Part shown: piece by piece, positions 20,377-29,362 of the stretch | Numbering within the stretch: position 1 is the stretch's first letter | How the letters are laid out: each line of letters begins with the position of its first letter | NCBI GenBank assembly: GCA_937965695.1 | Contig: CALCKW010000015.1 | Location: 1 to 64,000 of the forward strand | DNA length: 64,000 bases | Reading direction: 5' to 3' | DNA from: an uncultured Granulosicoccaceae bacterium | GTDB lineage: Bacteria; Pseudomonadota; Gammaproteobacteria; CALCKW01 | Notes under the pieces: generated by a model | What the model was told of the DNA's origin: nothing | The model's input: the letters and a program-made list of their open reading frames with translations, nothing else | Database searches by the model: none | Translations under genes and position numbers: made by a program

Positions 20377-21467
20377 CGCATGGCTAGCCCTGCTGCGATA
20401 GAAAGCGATACCTGTTTTTTCTCTTGCACAAAAACGCCCGCATCTCTTTGCATAATATCCAATGCGTTAAGCGTTTTAACGTCATAGTTGAGCACGGAGC
20501 TAAAAGCATGCTGCGCACCAGACCAGTTGACTGCTTCTCCGGTGAGGTATATGCAATCGATGCCGTCGCCATGCAATTGAGATTGTATGTATTGATTCAT
20601 CCGGTCGATTTGTACTTTCAGGCGGGCGAAGGTAGCAGAAACCAGAGGAGAGATTTCTGTTTCACGACCAAAACCAATTGCATTAAACAGGGTGCTATCC
20701 AAGGGTGGCTCAAGGTCTAAAGATTGCCCAATGAGTTCGACAAAATCTTCGTGGCCTACAGGAATTTCTCGATCCATTGTCAACCGGCCGTGTGAATAAT
20801 GACTTATGTAGCTACTTTTTTGACCAAAATTAATCACCAGAGAGTTGGGTTTTGGATCTTCGATCAGTGTTAGTAAACGCTGTAGAGCCTGTGGGGCGAT
20901 TTCTAAGGCAAGCAAATTCAGTCCAGCATCTTGTAGGTGCTGCATGAACTGTAGTGATTGTTCTCGCGGCATTGCTGCGGCCATGACGGTGGTGTCTTGC
21001 GAGTTTTTTGCGTTCATCTTAACGGGCAAATAATCCACTAACCAGTCGCGATCGCTGCCACCCAGACGTTCTTTGACAAGCTCCATCACCTGTCGTGGAA
21101 CATCTTGAGGTGAGCTTGATTTAAAAGAAAGCGACAACACCTTGGGGTCGCCCAATGGAGCTGAAACGATGACTTCTTTCCCTTTGAAGTCGCTACTTTT
21201 TAGCAATTGGACAATCATCTGCTTAAGCAGTGTAGGATCACCGAGCACTTTATCGCGGGGTTTGGAGTAGGCAACCGTAGCCGCTGCAACCACACGCAGG
21301 GCAGACCCGCGTCTGTGCAACTGCACAGCGTTGACGCTTTCATAGCCAAAATCCAGCCCTATAGGGCCAGTGCCTTGAAGTTGAGTGCGCCGCCAAGCCT
21401 CTGCAGCTTTGTTAGCAATAGCTTTGGCTTGAGTCAATGCGCTCTGAGTCTGTGGGTTGTTTTGCAT
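20364..21467 (-). CDS. PilM/MshI-like actin-fold pilus assembly protein
   Basis: GPIGLDFGYESVNAVQL..., LVINFGQKSSYISHYSHGRLTMDREIPVGHEDF. Confidence 0.82.
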   Translation of the reverse strand: MQNNPQTQSALTQAKAIANKAAEAWRRTQLQGTGPIGLDFGYESVNAVQLHRRGSALRVVAAATVAYSKPRDKVLGDPTLLKQMIVQLLKSSDFKGKEVIVSAPLGDPKVLSLSFKSSSPQDVPRQVMELVKERLGGSDRDWLVDYLPVKMNAKNSQDTTVMAAAMPREQSLQFMQHLQDAGLNLLALEIAPQALQRLLTLIEDPKPNSLVINFGQKSSYISHYSHGRLTMDREIPVGHEDFVELIGQSLDLEPPLDSTLFNAIGFGRETEISPLVSATFARLKVQIDRMNQYIQSQLHGDGIDCIYLTGEAVNWSGAQHAFSSVLNYDVKTLNALDIMQRDAGVFVQEKKQVSLSIAAGLAMRWAV

Positions 21468-21582
21468 ACCTTTGCTCTACCAGGCAATCAGCTGCCAATA
21501 TTAAAACCATGCAAAATTCGGGCTTGCTCACACGTTAGTGTGTGAATATTTCTGAAACCCGCGTGAGCAGAATTAATTGAAG

Positions 21583-23454
21583 CTATTCAAACAAGGTTGG
21601 TAGTGCGGCTTTGTAGCGATTGTCAGTTGAGCCTGCGGGTGGTATTGGTTCTTCAAAATAACCTATGGTACGAATGTTGTTGCCATTGCTGCGTTCTATT
21701 TCTCCGTCGATTATTCGAGCTTTTTTCGTGATGGTGTTGTACAAAACCACGTCGCCGTCGTAAGACTTGAGTTGGCCGAATGTCGATGCCCAAAAGCCCG
21801 GCCAAACAAAGTGATATTCGCCCGTTAGAAGTACATTATGCTGATCGATGACATGCAGCGCATGTGGCACGTGGTTACCATTAAAGGCAATGGGGTCTAG
21901 ATTTAACGGTGTTCTACTGAGGTCTGCCTTGTGTAGGTCGTATGCAGCAGAATCGAGCTCTACAGGGTAATCTTGCAGTAAGTTATCTCCAGCAGTTCTT
22001 TGCGCAAACCAATAGCGTTCATCGTAGTAGCTAAATCCACCGACATAGTCGTCACCATCACTGATGTAGTCGGTGACGTTCTGCGAAGATGCTGTTTTGG
22101 TGGGAAAAAGAGACAACACGCGTGCTTCTAGAGCGTCTCCTGTTGGTTCATCACCGGGCGACTGTAAATATATCAACTCGGCGTCTGCCGCGTCGGGCAA
22201 ATCTGCTGATGAAGAATTGACAGGATTACCGGCCATCACCGTGTAATAGTGGTGATCAGGGTGGTCTGAATTTGCGGGTTCGACATGTATGCCAATCACT
22301 TCTTTGCCAGAAGGCATATTGACGACCTCAAAGGCTGACAACCCTGCAGGTTCATAAACCGTGCGATTAAAGTTTTCCTCGCTCGGTGTTTTTGGTACGA
22401 GATAATCTTCGTGGGCGCGGTGCAGCCACAGTTTGGTGAGCTTCTCCTCAGTTCCGCCATATCCGTCGATATCATTGAGTGAGCCTAACACAACCACTTC
22501 ATTTTGCTTTATGCCAACACAAGCCTCGCCACAAGCGCAACGGTAACTAAAGTTAATTCTCGGGCGCTCTTCGAAATTACTATCATCAGGTTTACTGACC
22601 CATTCGAATTTTGTATTTGATGTAGAAGACAATGCAAAACCGTGGTTTGGTCTGCTGCGATCAATCCACGATCTCAGTAAACCGGTGATATCAAATTTGA
22701 CAATGTCGTTGAGCTCTGTAGCAACCGTGTCCAGTGTTTCGAAATTATCGAATCCCGTTTCTGGCCAACTTGTGTATGTACCAATGCCGGTGTAGGCGTA
22801 CGAGACGTATGTTGGATCCCAAGGGTATTTTATCGCGTGTATTTGTAGTTCATCGACCGTGTTGGCGCCACTTGTTGCGGTGAGTTGCAATTCAGCATTG
22901 ACCAGAGAGACAGGTTCGCGCAATAGCGGACCAAGCTTGAGACTTCTCAAGATAATGTCTTTTTCAAACGAAACTTTCCCTTCGTCATGATCACTGTGGT
23001 CGTGATGGTGATCGTCTTTTTCGTATTTAATTTCGACAAAGTCAGAAAAATAGGAGTCCAGCAACCATGATGTCGACTGGTTAGAACCGTAGAGCTCTAT
23101 TTGCTTTTGCTTGCTTGTCCAGCTGTAACTCTGAGCCCCCGAGGTTTGATAGTCGCCAGTGAGCTCAGTCCCAGTAGCATTTTTGACCCAGTTGAGTGCG
23201 TAGGTAACACCGTCCTTTTCGCCATCAACTGTTATATTGACTGGATTGATACCGCAGTTTTCTTGCTCTGTGTAAGCTTGCAAATGAGCGAATGCGCTCT
23301 TCTCTATCTCTCGACGGATCGTTGGGTCGGTGTCAGCTTCGACCACAATGGTGTTTGTATAACTGGTGTTGACTGTAACAATTGCTGCCAAAACCGTCAG
23401 CAAAACCACCAGTACGGATATCAGCACATAGCCTTGATTACTTTTATTAGTCAC
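21583..23454 (-). CDS. PilX/GspK-like prepilin-type protein with DNRLRE-like module and large C-terminal domain
   Basis: MTNKSNQGYVLISVLVVLLTVLAAIVTVNTS N-term; FEKDIILRSLKLGPLLREPVSLVNAELQLTATSG...DIVKFDITGLLRSWIDRSRPNHGFALSS. Confidence 0.7.
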   Translation of the reverse strand: MTNKSNQGYVLISVLVVLLTVLAAIVTVNTSYTNTIVVEADTDPTIRREIEKSAFAHLQAYTEQENCGINPVNITVDGEKDGVTYALNWVKNATGTELTGDYQTSGAQSYSWTSKQKQIELYGSNQSTSWLLDSYFSDFVEIKYEKDDHHHDHSDHDEGKVSFEKDIILRSLKLGPLLREPVSLVNAELQLTATSGANTVDELQIHAIKYPWDPTYVSYAYTGIGTYTSWPETGFDNFETLDTVATELNDIVKFDITGLLRSWIDRSRPNHGFALSSTSNTKFEWVSKPDDSNFEERPRINFSYRCACGEACVGIKQNEVVVLGSLNDIDGYGGTEEKLTKLWLHRAHEDYLVPKTPSEENFNRTVYEPAGLSAFEVVNMPSGKEVIGIHVEPANSDHPDHHYYTVMAGNPVNSSSADLPDAADAELIYLQSPGDEPTGDALEARVLSLFPTKTASSQNVTDYISDGDDYVGGFSYYDERYWFAQRTAGDNLLQDYPVELDSAAYDLHKADLSRTPLNLDPIAFNGNHVPHALHVIDQHNVLLTGEYHFVWPGFWASTFGQLKSYDGDVVLYNTITKKARIIDGEIERSNGNNIRTIGYFEEPIPPAGSTDNRYKAALPTLFE

Positions 23455-24416
23455 GGAAACACCAAGATTCTTTCTTCTTTAAACTCAGTTCCAGCAGAAC
23501 TGACGCTAAGAGATATTTTGTAGTTAACAGTGCCAGTGTTAGTGTGTGTTCGCACGACTTCGAAGGTTTGCACATTGTCTAAACAAACGTATTCTTCGTA
23601 CCGTAAAAATGCGTAGTCATCGTCAGTAGAATCAGGGTGTCTTATGACAGGTGTCGTGCAGATAAGCTGGTTGTTTTCGAGCCGGGCGGACCAAGTGACT
23701 GCGGGACTATTGTTAGACAATCCATCCTCGTTATCATCTTCGGATGTCTTATAGTTAGACCCCCATACTCTGTAGGTATATTCACCGGTTGTAAGTTGGG
23801 CCGTCGCGTATAAGCTATTTGGGATGAACGGTGTCCAAGCGTATGTCTCTTTCGATATTCCAACACTCGAGACTAGGTCGTATAAACCGTCATTGTTGTC
23901 GTCGTAATCTTGTTTGCCAAGCACATTCTCGCCGTCGTCGTTGTGCCCTGGGTCTTCGTCAATTAATCCGTCGTTATCGTCGTCTAGACCATTTTCTGCG
24001 TCTTCATTGGACACACCGTCGTTGTCGTCGTCTTCGGCATCGCTTAGCGCTGCACTCGTCGAGCGATAACCGCTGGGATCCATGTTGGCTATTCCGTGGG
24101 CGCCATCGCCATTAGCGTCCTCGGGTAGGTCATGACCGGTGCCCAAGAACTGGATAGCGACTGACGTTCTTATTTGACCTCTGTCCAAAAGTGTGGGAAA
24201 TGCAGGAGTGCCCCGGCCAGCGATTTTTTCAATTGTTTCAAAGAAGTCTTGTACTTGATCCGTTTCATTGCCGAGGCGTAAAGACTCAACTTGCGATTTG
24301 CTGGAGTGAAGCAATGGCATGACCATCGTGGTGATGGTGGCCATTAATATGGCGCCCAAAACCAGTGCTAAGAGCATTTCTAAAAGTGTAAAGCCCGCAC
24401 TTAGTCGCTTTTTCAT
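23451..24416 (-). CDS. PilW/GspJ-like minor pilin with DxDNDG-type Ca-binding repeats
   Basis: GFTLLEMLLALVLGAILMATITTMV prepilin motif; EDDDNDGVSNED, LDDDNDGLIDED, YDDNNDGLYDL. Confidence 0.8.
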   Translation of the reverse strand: MKKRLSAGFTLLEMLLALVLGAILMATITTMVMPLLHSSKSQVESLRLGNETDQVQDFFETIEKIAGRGTPAFPTLLDRGQIRTSVAIQFLGTGHDLPEDANGDGAHGIANMDPSGYRSTSAALSDAEDDDNDGVSNEDAENGLDDDNDGLIDEDPGHNDDGENVLGKQDYDDNNDGLYDLVSSVGISKETYAWTPFIPNSLYATAQLTTGEYTYRVWGSNYKTSEDDNEDGLSNNSPAVTWSARLENNQLICTTPVIRHPDSTDDDYAFLRYEEYVCLDNVQTFEVVRTHTNTGTVNYKISLSVSSAGTEFKEERILVFP

Positions 24417-24862
24417 GGAGCTTCAGTGGGTGTTAGCCAGCGGGTCAGGGTGCTTGAACCAGAGCTAACCTTGATGGCAAGTATTTGCGCAGCTGTGGCG
24501 TTGGAGCCAGTCTGAACATTGTCCACGCTGACTAGAATCTGGCCTGTGGTTCCACTGGGGTCTGATAAGGGATTAGATGCAGCACTGACCCCGACCAGAG
24601 CCTCGAGATCACTTACTAATTGTGTTTCTTGTATTTGATCGAGCCGCTTGCTCAAGGTGGCGAGTGGAGAAGTTGTTTTAGATGCATCAGCAAGGTCTGA
24701 CTGAACACCTAAGCTCAGTGCAATTGCACCCATTAAAATTGCACTGATAGATATCGCGAACAAAACCTCAACCAGCGTAAATGCGGATTGTTTGGTGATG
24801 ACTGCGTGTGTTGGAGCTATCATGTGTCGTGCAATGCTCTTTGAATGATGAGAACGTTGCAT
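24413..24862 (-). CDS. PilV/GspI-like prepilin-type N-terminal cleavage/methylation protein
   Basis: SAFTLVEVLFAISISAILMGAIALSLG. Confidence 0.8.
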   Translation of the reverse strand: MQRSHHSKSIARHMIAPTHAVITKQSAFTLVEVLFAISISAILMGAIALSLGVQSDLADASKTTSPLATLSKRLDQIQETQLVSDLEALVGVSAASNPLSDPSGTTGQILVSVDNVQTGSNATAAQILAIKVSSGSSTLTRWLTPTEAP

Positions 24863-24935
24863 TGCTACATGCAGATATTATGCAAATAATCGATGATTCA
24901 AGCCATTTAGAAGCGTTGCTTGGTTAATTTTAAAA

Positions 24936-25487
24936 TCACATCAACTCGCCGGTGATGTTATTGATGGTGACAATTTTTTCAGCAGCTCCGCCTGCGTCTG
25001 AAATTGTAATCGAGACTGAATCTTTGAGTGGCGAGAACGCATCGCCTGCTGTCACCTTAGAACTCAGACGACCATGCTCATCAAAATATATCTGAGATAC
25101 GCTGTTCCCGTCTGCGAGCATTAAAGTCGTCTCGTCTACAACGAAAGAACTAAGACTAAAACTGGATGAGACAACGTAGGCTTTCTTCGTGGTAGGAGAG
25201 GGAATGGCATTTGTGCCGGTGGAATCAAAAAGCCTGATTTCGTCGGCAAGTATACTGACTGCAACAGGTTGCCCTTTCGCCAGTGCTAGTCGTTTTGCGT
25301 ACCTAATAGACGCGCGAACTTCTGACTTTGTGGTTTCAAAAGAATCGGATTGATCACTGTCGCCTATGCCGGCTGAGTACAGGGTCGCATAACCCAGAGA
25401 TAACAAAAAAAGCACGACCAAAAGTTCTAGCAGACTGAATCCTGCTAGAGTTTTGATGCGTGCTTTATTTATTTTTTTGCTCTTCAA
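24936..25487 (-). CDS. GspH/FimT-like pseudopilin
   Basis: AGFSLLELLVVLFLLSLGYATLYSAG prepilin motif. Confidence 0.82.
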   Translation of the reverse strand: MKSKKINKARIKTLAGFSLLELLVVLFLLSLGYATLYSAGIGDSDQSDSFETTKSEVRASIRYAKRLALAKGQPVAVSILADEIRLFDSTGTNAIPSPTTKKAYVVSSSFSLSSFVVDETTLMLADGNSVSQIYFDEHGRLSSKVTAGDAFSPLKDSVSITISDAGGAAEKIVTINNITGELM

Positions 25488-25518
25488 CGTAAAATCAGAC
25501 GGTCGAGAAAGATATTTA

Positions 25519-26040
25519 TTATTCGTTTTCGTGTTCAGTGATGTTGATAATGAACTGCCCGGTTCCTGGCTGGTAGAGCCAGCCTTCTCCAGTTGTTGTA
25601 GCTGTTACGCCAAGTATCTCATCTGTCTCTATCACTACAGTATTGGTGTTGTTAATCGGGTTGACTGGAAACTCTCTTGCACGAAGGTAAGGGCCTTGAG
25701 GGTGAGCGTCGGTTTTGGATTCACAAACCTCGCCGTCACCGTTGGAGTAGTAGCTGAGTGCTTGATAAAGCTTATCTTGCGCAGTGCTACCCAGGGTTAA
25801 ACTTGAGCCCGTACAAAAAGTAGGGTCTTGTTCTAGTGGGTACTCACCTTTCTCCGTACGATAAACCTCCAAAGCAGAACGAATACCACTAAGGCTGGAC
25901 TTTGCGGCCGCAACCTTGGCTGAGTCACTAGAAGAGGCAAACTGAGGCACCACGATCGCTGCCAGGGTCGATAAAATGACCACGACAATCAATAGCTCGA
26001 TCAGGGTGAAACCACGGAGTTTTCCTGTTGGGCGCGTCAT
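25519..26040 (-). CDS. GspG/PilA-like major (pseudo)pilin
   Basis: RGFTLIELLIVVVILSTLAAIVVPQFASSSDSAKVAAAKSSLSGIRSALEVYRTEKGEYP; start at 26040 preceded by AAAGGAGG SD. Confidence 0.9.
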   Translation of the reverse strand: MTRPTGKLRGFTLIELLIVVVILSTLAAIVVPQFASSSDSAKVAAAKSSLSGIRSALEVYRTEKGEYPLEQDPTFCTGSSLTLGSTAQDKLYQALSYYSNGDGEVCESKTDAHPQGPYLRAREFPVNPINNTNTVVIETDEILGVTATTTGEGWLYQPGTGQFIINITEHENE

Positions 26041-26215
26041 GCGTCCTCCTTTAATAAGTTCTGCTACCAATAGCGACATCTAATTCGAAAGCTGTAGCAG
26101 AGTCACTATTTTATGTATTGGGTCTTCTTACTTAAACGGCAGAATTGTTCGGAAGTTAAATATTTGGGGTAGTCTCGAGTATTCAGCCGCTCAGAACGTT
26201 ACAACATTGTGGGTA

Positions 26216-27328
26216 TTAGTTCATCGTTGTTGATAACTTGAAGATAGGTAGGATAAGCGCTGAAACCAGGCCACCAATCAAGACGCCCATAATCAACAAC
26301 ATAATTGGTTCGGCAATTTTGCCCAATAGACTCACCTGGCGGTCTATTTCTGTTTCGTAGTGTGTGGCCAGTTTTGAAAAAACCTGTGCCAGTGCACCGG
26401 CTTCTTCCCCTGCAGAAACTAACTGCTTGACCAGATCAGGCATGTGCTCTGAGCGCTCAAAGCCGGCACTTAGACCTTGACCCGAGTCGACAAGCTCTTC
26501 TACATCTTCTAGAGTTTTTCCTATTTCGCTATTGGCGAAAGTGCCCTTTAAGTAGAAGAGTGCGTCTGAAACACTGACACCATGCTCTAGTGCAAGGCCC
26601 AAAACTCGGGTCATTTGTGAGATAGCGTAGTTGACGTACATCGAGCGAGTAAAAGGGATTCGAAAAAGTATAACTCGAAAAGCTGCTTTTCCTGCGTCAG
26701 AGAATGACCACTTTAAAAGTAGTGCGAAGCTAACACTAAAGAGCGGTATGAATACGATACTGTTTTCTGTGAGCTGGTTACTCAAGGAAAACATAAGCTG
26801 ACTGACAAAGGGGAGTTTGTCATCGAGCGCTGAGAACATATCTTTAAACTGCGGAAATACCACCAGCAATACGAACATGCAAACTAACAGCGATACAAAC
26901 ATGAGCACGGCAGGGTAGGTCAATGCGCCTACCACAGAAGCACGCAGCTTATTTTGTCTCGCCTCGAAGTCGACCACTTTGGTGATGACCTCTGGTAAAA
27001 AACCCCCTTGTTCACCCGCTGAGATTAGCTTTAGTTGTACGCCATCGATTAAGTTAGGGTGTTTGCTCAACCCATCCGCAAACGTCGCCCCATTGTTGAC
27101 GTCTTTTTTTAGCTGGGCAATTACAGGGTTAAGCGCCGAACTTGAGTTACCTGAACGCAACATACTGTCTAGTGCACTATGCAGAGAAGTACCTGCATCG
27201 AGCATCAACGAGAGACGCTCAAAAAAAGCCGCACGTTCTCGGGCTTTTATGCGCGCACCAAAAGGAGTCGCTGTGCCAATTGCATTAGCGCTTGTACGAT
27301 TGTTGTCTACGTCGAGTTCGATAGCCAT
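26216..27328 (-). CDS. GspF/PilC-like inner-membrane platform protein
   Basis: FFERLSLMLDAGTSLHSALDSML...LVSAGEEAGALAQVFSKLATHYETEIDRQVSLLGKIAEPIMLLIMGVLIGGLVSALILPIF. Confidence 0.93.
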   Translation of the reverse strand: MAIELDVDNNRTSANAIGTATPFGARIKARERAAFFERLSLMLDAGTSLHSALDSMLRSGNSSSALNPVIAQLKKDVNNGATFADGLSKHPNLIDGVQLKLISAGEQGGFLPEVITKVVDFEARQNKLRASVVGALTYPAVLMFVSLLVCMFVLLVVFPQFKDMFSALDDKLPFVSQLMFSLSNQLTENSIVFIPLFSVSFALLLKWSFSDAGKAAFRVILFRIPFTRSMYVNYAISQMTRVLGLALEHGVSVSDALFYLKGTFANSEIGKTLEDVEELVDSGQGLSAGFERSEHMPDLVKQLVSAGEEAGALAQVFSKLATHYETEIDRQVSLLGKIAEPIMLLIMGVLIGGLVSALILPIFKLSTTMN

Positions 27329-29347
27329 TTAGTTATCTGTTATACGCATGATTTCCTCAGGTGTGGTGACACCCTCCAATACCCTGGCAATTCCACTTTG
27401 ATAAAGTGTGGATAGACCACTTTCTGCCATGTGCGCATTAAGTTGATCACGCGTTGGATTGTTAGCCATTAGCCGTTGAAGCTTTTCATCGACGGTTATA
27501 AGCTCATGAATAGCGACACGACCTCGGTAACCTGAGTCATAACATTGGCTGCAACCACGGCCCCTAGCTAAGCGTATATTTTCACCGGTTGTAATACCGA
27601 GCGTGGCGAGAACCTCTGGTGAAGCCACGTATTCTGTGCGGCAGCTAGGGCAAATACTGCGCACTAAGCGTTGTGCCATTACCCCCACTAGCGACGAGGA
27701 CAAAAGATAGGGCTCGATGCCCATATCGAGTAGACGAGTTATCGCACTCGGTGCATCGTTTGTGTGCAGCGTTGATAGTACCAAGTGGCCAGTCAATGCC
27801 GCCTGAACAGCGATTTCTGCTGTTTCACGCTCGCGAATCTCACCAACCATGATGATGTCCGGATCTTGTCGCAAGACGTGTTTCAGCATTTTGGCAAAGG
27901 TTAAGCCGACTTTATCTCGTACTTGATTCTGATTGATGGCATCAACTTGATACTCAACAGGATCTTCGATCGTCACGATGCTCTTTTCGATACTGTTAAG
28001 AGCATCAAGGGCGGAATAGAGCGTTGTAGTTTTACCACTTCCAGTGGGACCTGTGACCAATATCAGGCCATGGCTACGTGCCAGTTGTTTTTTGAACTCT
28101 TCCAGCGCTTTTACACTCATGCCCAAACGTTCAATGTCCATCACCGATCGGCTTTTATCTAAAATTCGCAGCACGATTTTTTCGCCGAAAATTCCGGGTA
28201 ATGATGAAAAGCGAAGATCGACGTTTCGACCGTTAGTGTTGATTTGCACACGGCCGTCTTGTGGCAGTCGACGCTCGGCGATATCGAGGTTTGCCATGAT
28301 TTTCAGTCTGGAGACCAGAGCAGGGTGAGCATCCACGGGGGGAGACATAACCTTAAACAGCATACCGTCCACACGAAATCGAATGCGTGTGACTTTGCGT
28401 TCGGGTTCGAAGTGAATGTCGGAGACGCCTTCCATGACAGCCCGCTGCAAAAGGCTGTTAATCAAATTGACGACAGGGCTGGTGTCTGAAGTATCATCGA
28501 TCGCCGAATAGGCATCCGAGACTTGTTCGATGACTTCTACATCATCGCCAGAATCCAAACTTCCAATGAGGGAGTTTAAACCCATATCGTCGCCATAGGC
28601 TGCAGCGGCGCTCTCGTATATTTCTAATTGCCGTGCAAGAACAGGTATGACGTCACAACCGGTGGTGCTGGAGACGTGGTCGATAGGTTGTAAATCTTGC
28701 GGGTTGCTCGTCGCAACAAAGATTGTATCGTGCAGACGAAACAACGGAAGCACTTTCAGGCGTTTTGCGTTGTCCGGAGTCATGGCGGCGCGTATGATCG
28801 TCGGATCATACAGGCCAGTTCTGAGCTGAATCAGTGGGTAGTCAAGTTGTGCAGAGAGGTAGCTTAATACAGCTGTGTCATCGATAAGTTCTTGCTCGAT
28901 GAGTATTTCACCTAGCTGCCCGCCGCTTTTTTTCTGCCGTTGGATTGCTTCTTCAATTTGAAAGGGCGAAACAAGCTGCTGTTGCACCAAGTATTCACCA
29001 AATCTCAAATTCCCATCGACATTGGCGGCAGGATCATTATCGCTGGTGATTGCTACGTGCTCGTGCATTCGCACCGCACTAAAAACATCACGGAGTGTCT
29101 TTGAAGGATTAATTAGCGTCAGATCGCCACCGGAGCGACTGAGCAGTTGAGATATTTCGACCAGTGCTTCGAGACATTGGCTATAGATAAGCGGCACACT
29201 GGCCAAATCTATGATGAGACTGACGTCCCACGTCGCCATGCAGTCCTCTACTTGGCGCCGGAGCGTTGAAGCTGCCTCGTCAGAATCTAGGGGACCGTGA
29301 ATGCTCAGGCAAGTCGAAGACCCATGTAAAGCACGCGTAATTTCCAT
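27329..29347 (-). CDS. GspE/PilB-like ATPase with N-terminal STAS domain and MshEN-like domain
   Basis: Walker A GPTGSGKTTTLYSAL, Asp box DPDIIMVGEIRERETAEIAVQAALTGHLVLSTLHTNDA, Zn CxxC; first ~110 aa STAS-like. Confidence 0.92.
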   Translation of the reverse strand: MEITRALHGSSTCLSIHGPLDSDEAASTLRRQVEDCMATWDVSLIIDLASVPLIYSQCLEALVEISQLLSRSGGDLTLINPSKTLRDVFSAVRMHEHVAITSDNDPAANVDGNLRFGEYLVQQQLVSPFQIEEAIQRQKKSGGQLGEILIEQELIDDTAVLSYLSAQLDYPLIQLRTGLYDPTIIRAAMTPDNAKRLKVLPLFRLHDTIFVATSNPQDLQPIDHVSSTTGCDVIPVLARQLEIYESAAAAYGDDMGLNSLIGSLDSGDDVEVIEQVSDAYSAIDDTSDTSPVVNLINSLLQRAVMEGVSDIHFEPERKVTRIRFRVDGMLFKVMSPPVDAHPALVSRLKIMANLDIAERRLPQDGRVQINTNGRNVDLRFSSLPGIFGEKIVLRILDKSRSVMDIERLGMSVKALEEFKKQLARSHGLILVTGPTGSGKTTTLYSALDALNSIEKSIVTIEDPVEYQVDAINQNQVRDKVGLTFAKMLKHVLRQDPDIIMVGEIRERETAEIAVQAALTGHLVLSTLHTNDAPSAITRLLDMGIEPYLLSSSLVGVMAQRLVRSICPSCRTEYVASPEVLATLGITTGENIRLARGRGCSQCYDSGYRGRVAIHELITVDEKLQRLMANNPTRDQLNAHMAESGLSTLYQSGIARVLEGVTTPEEIMRITDN

Positions 29348-29362
29348 TTGCTACTTCCTCGC

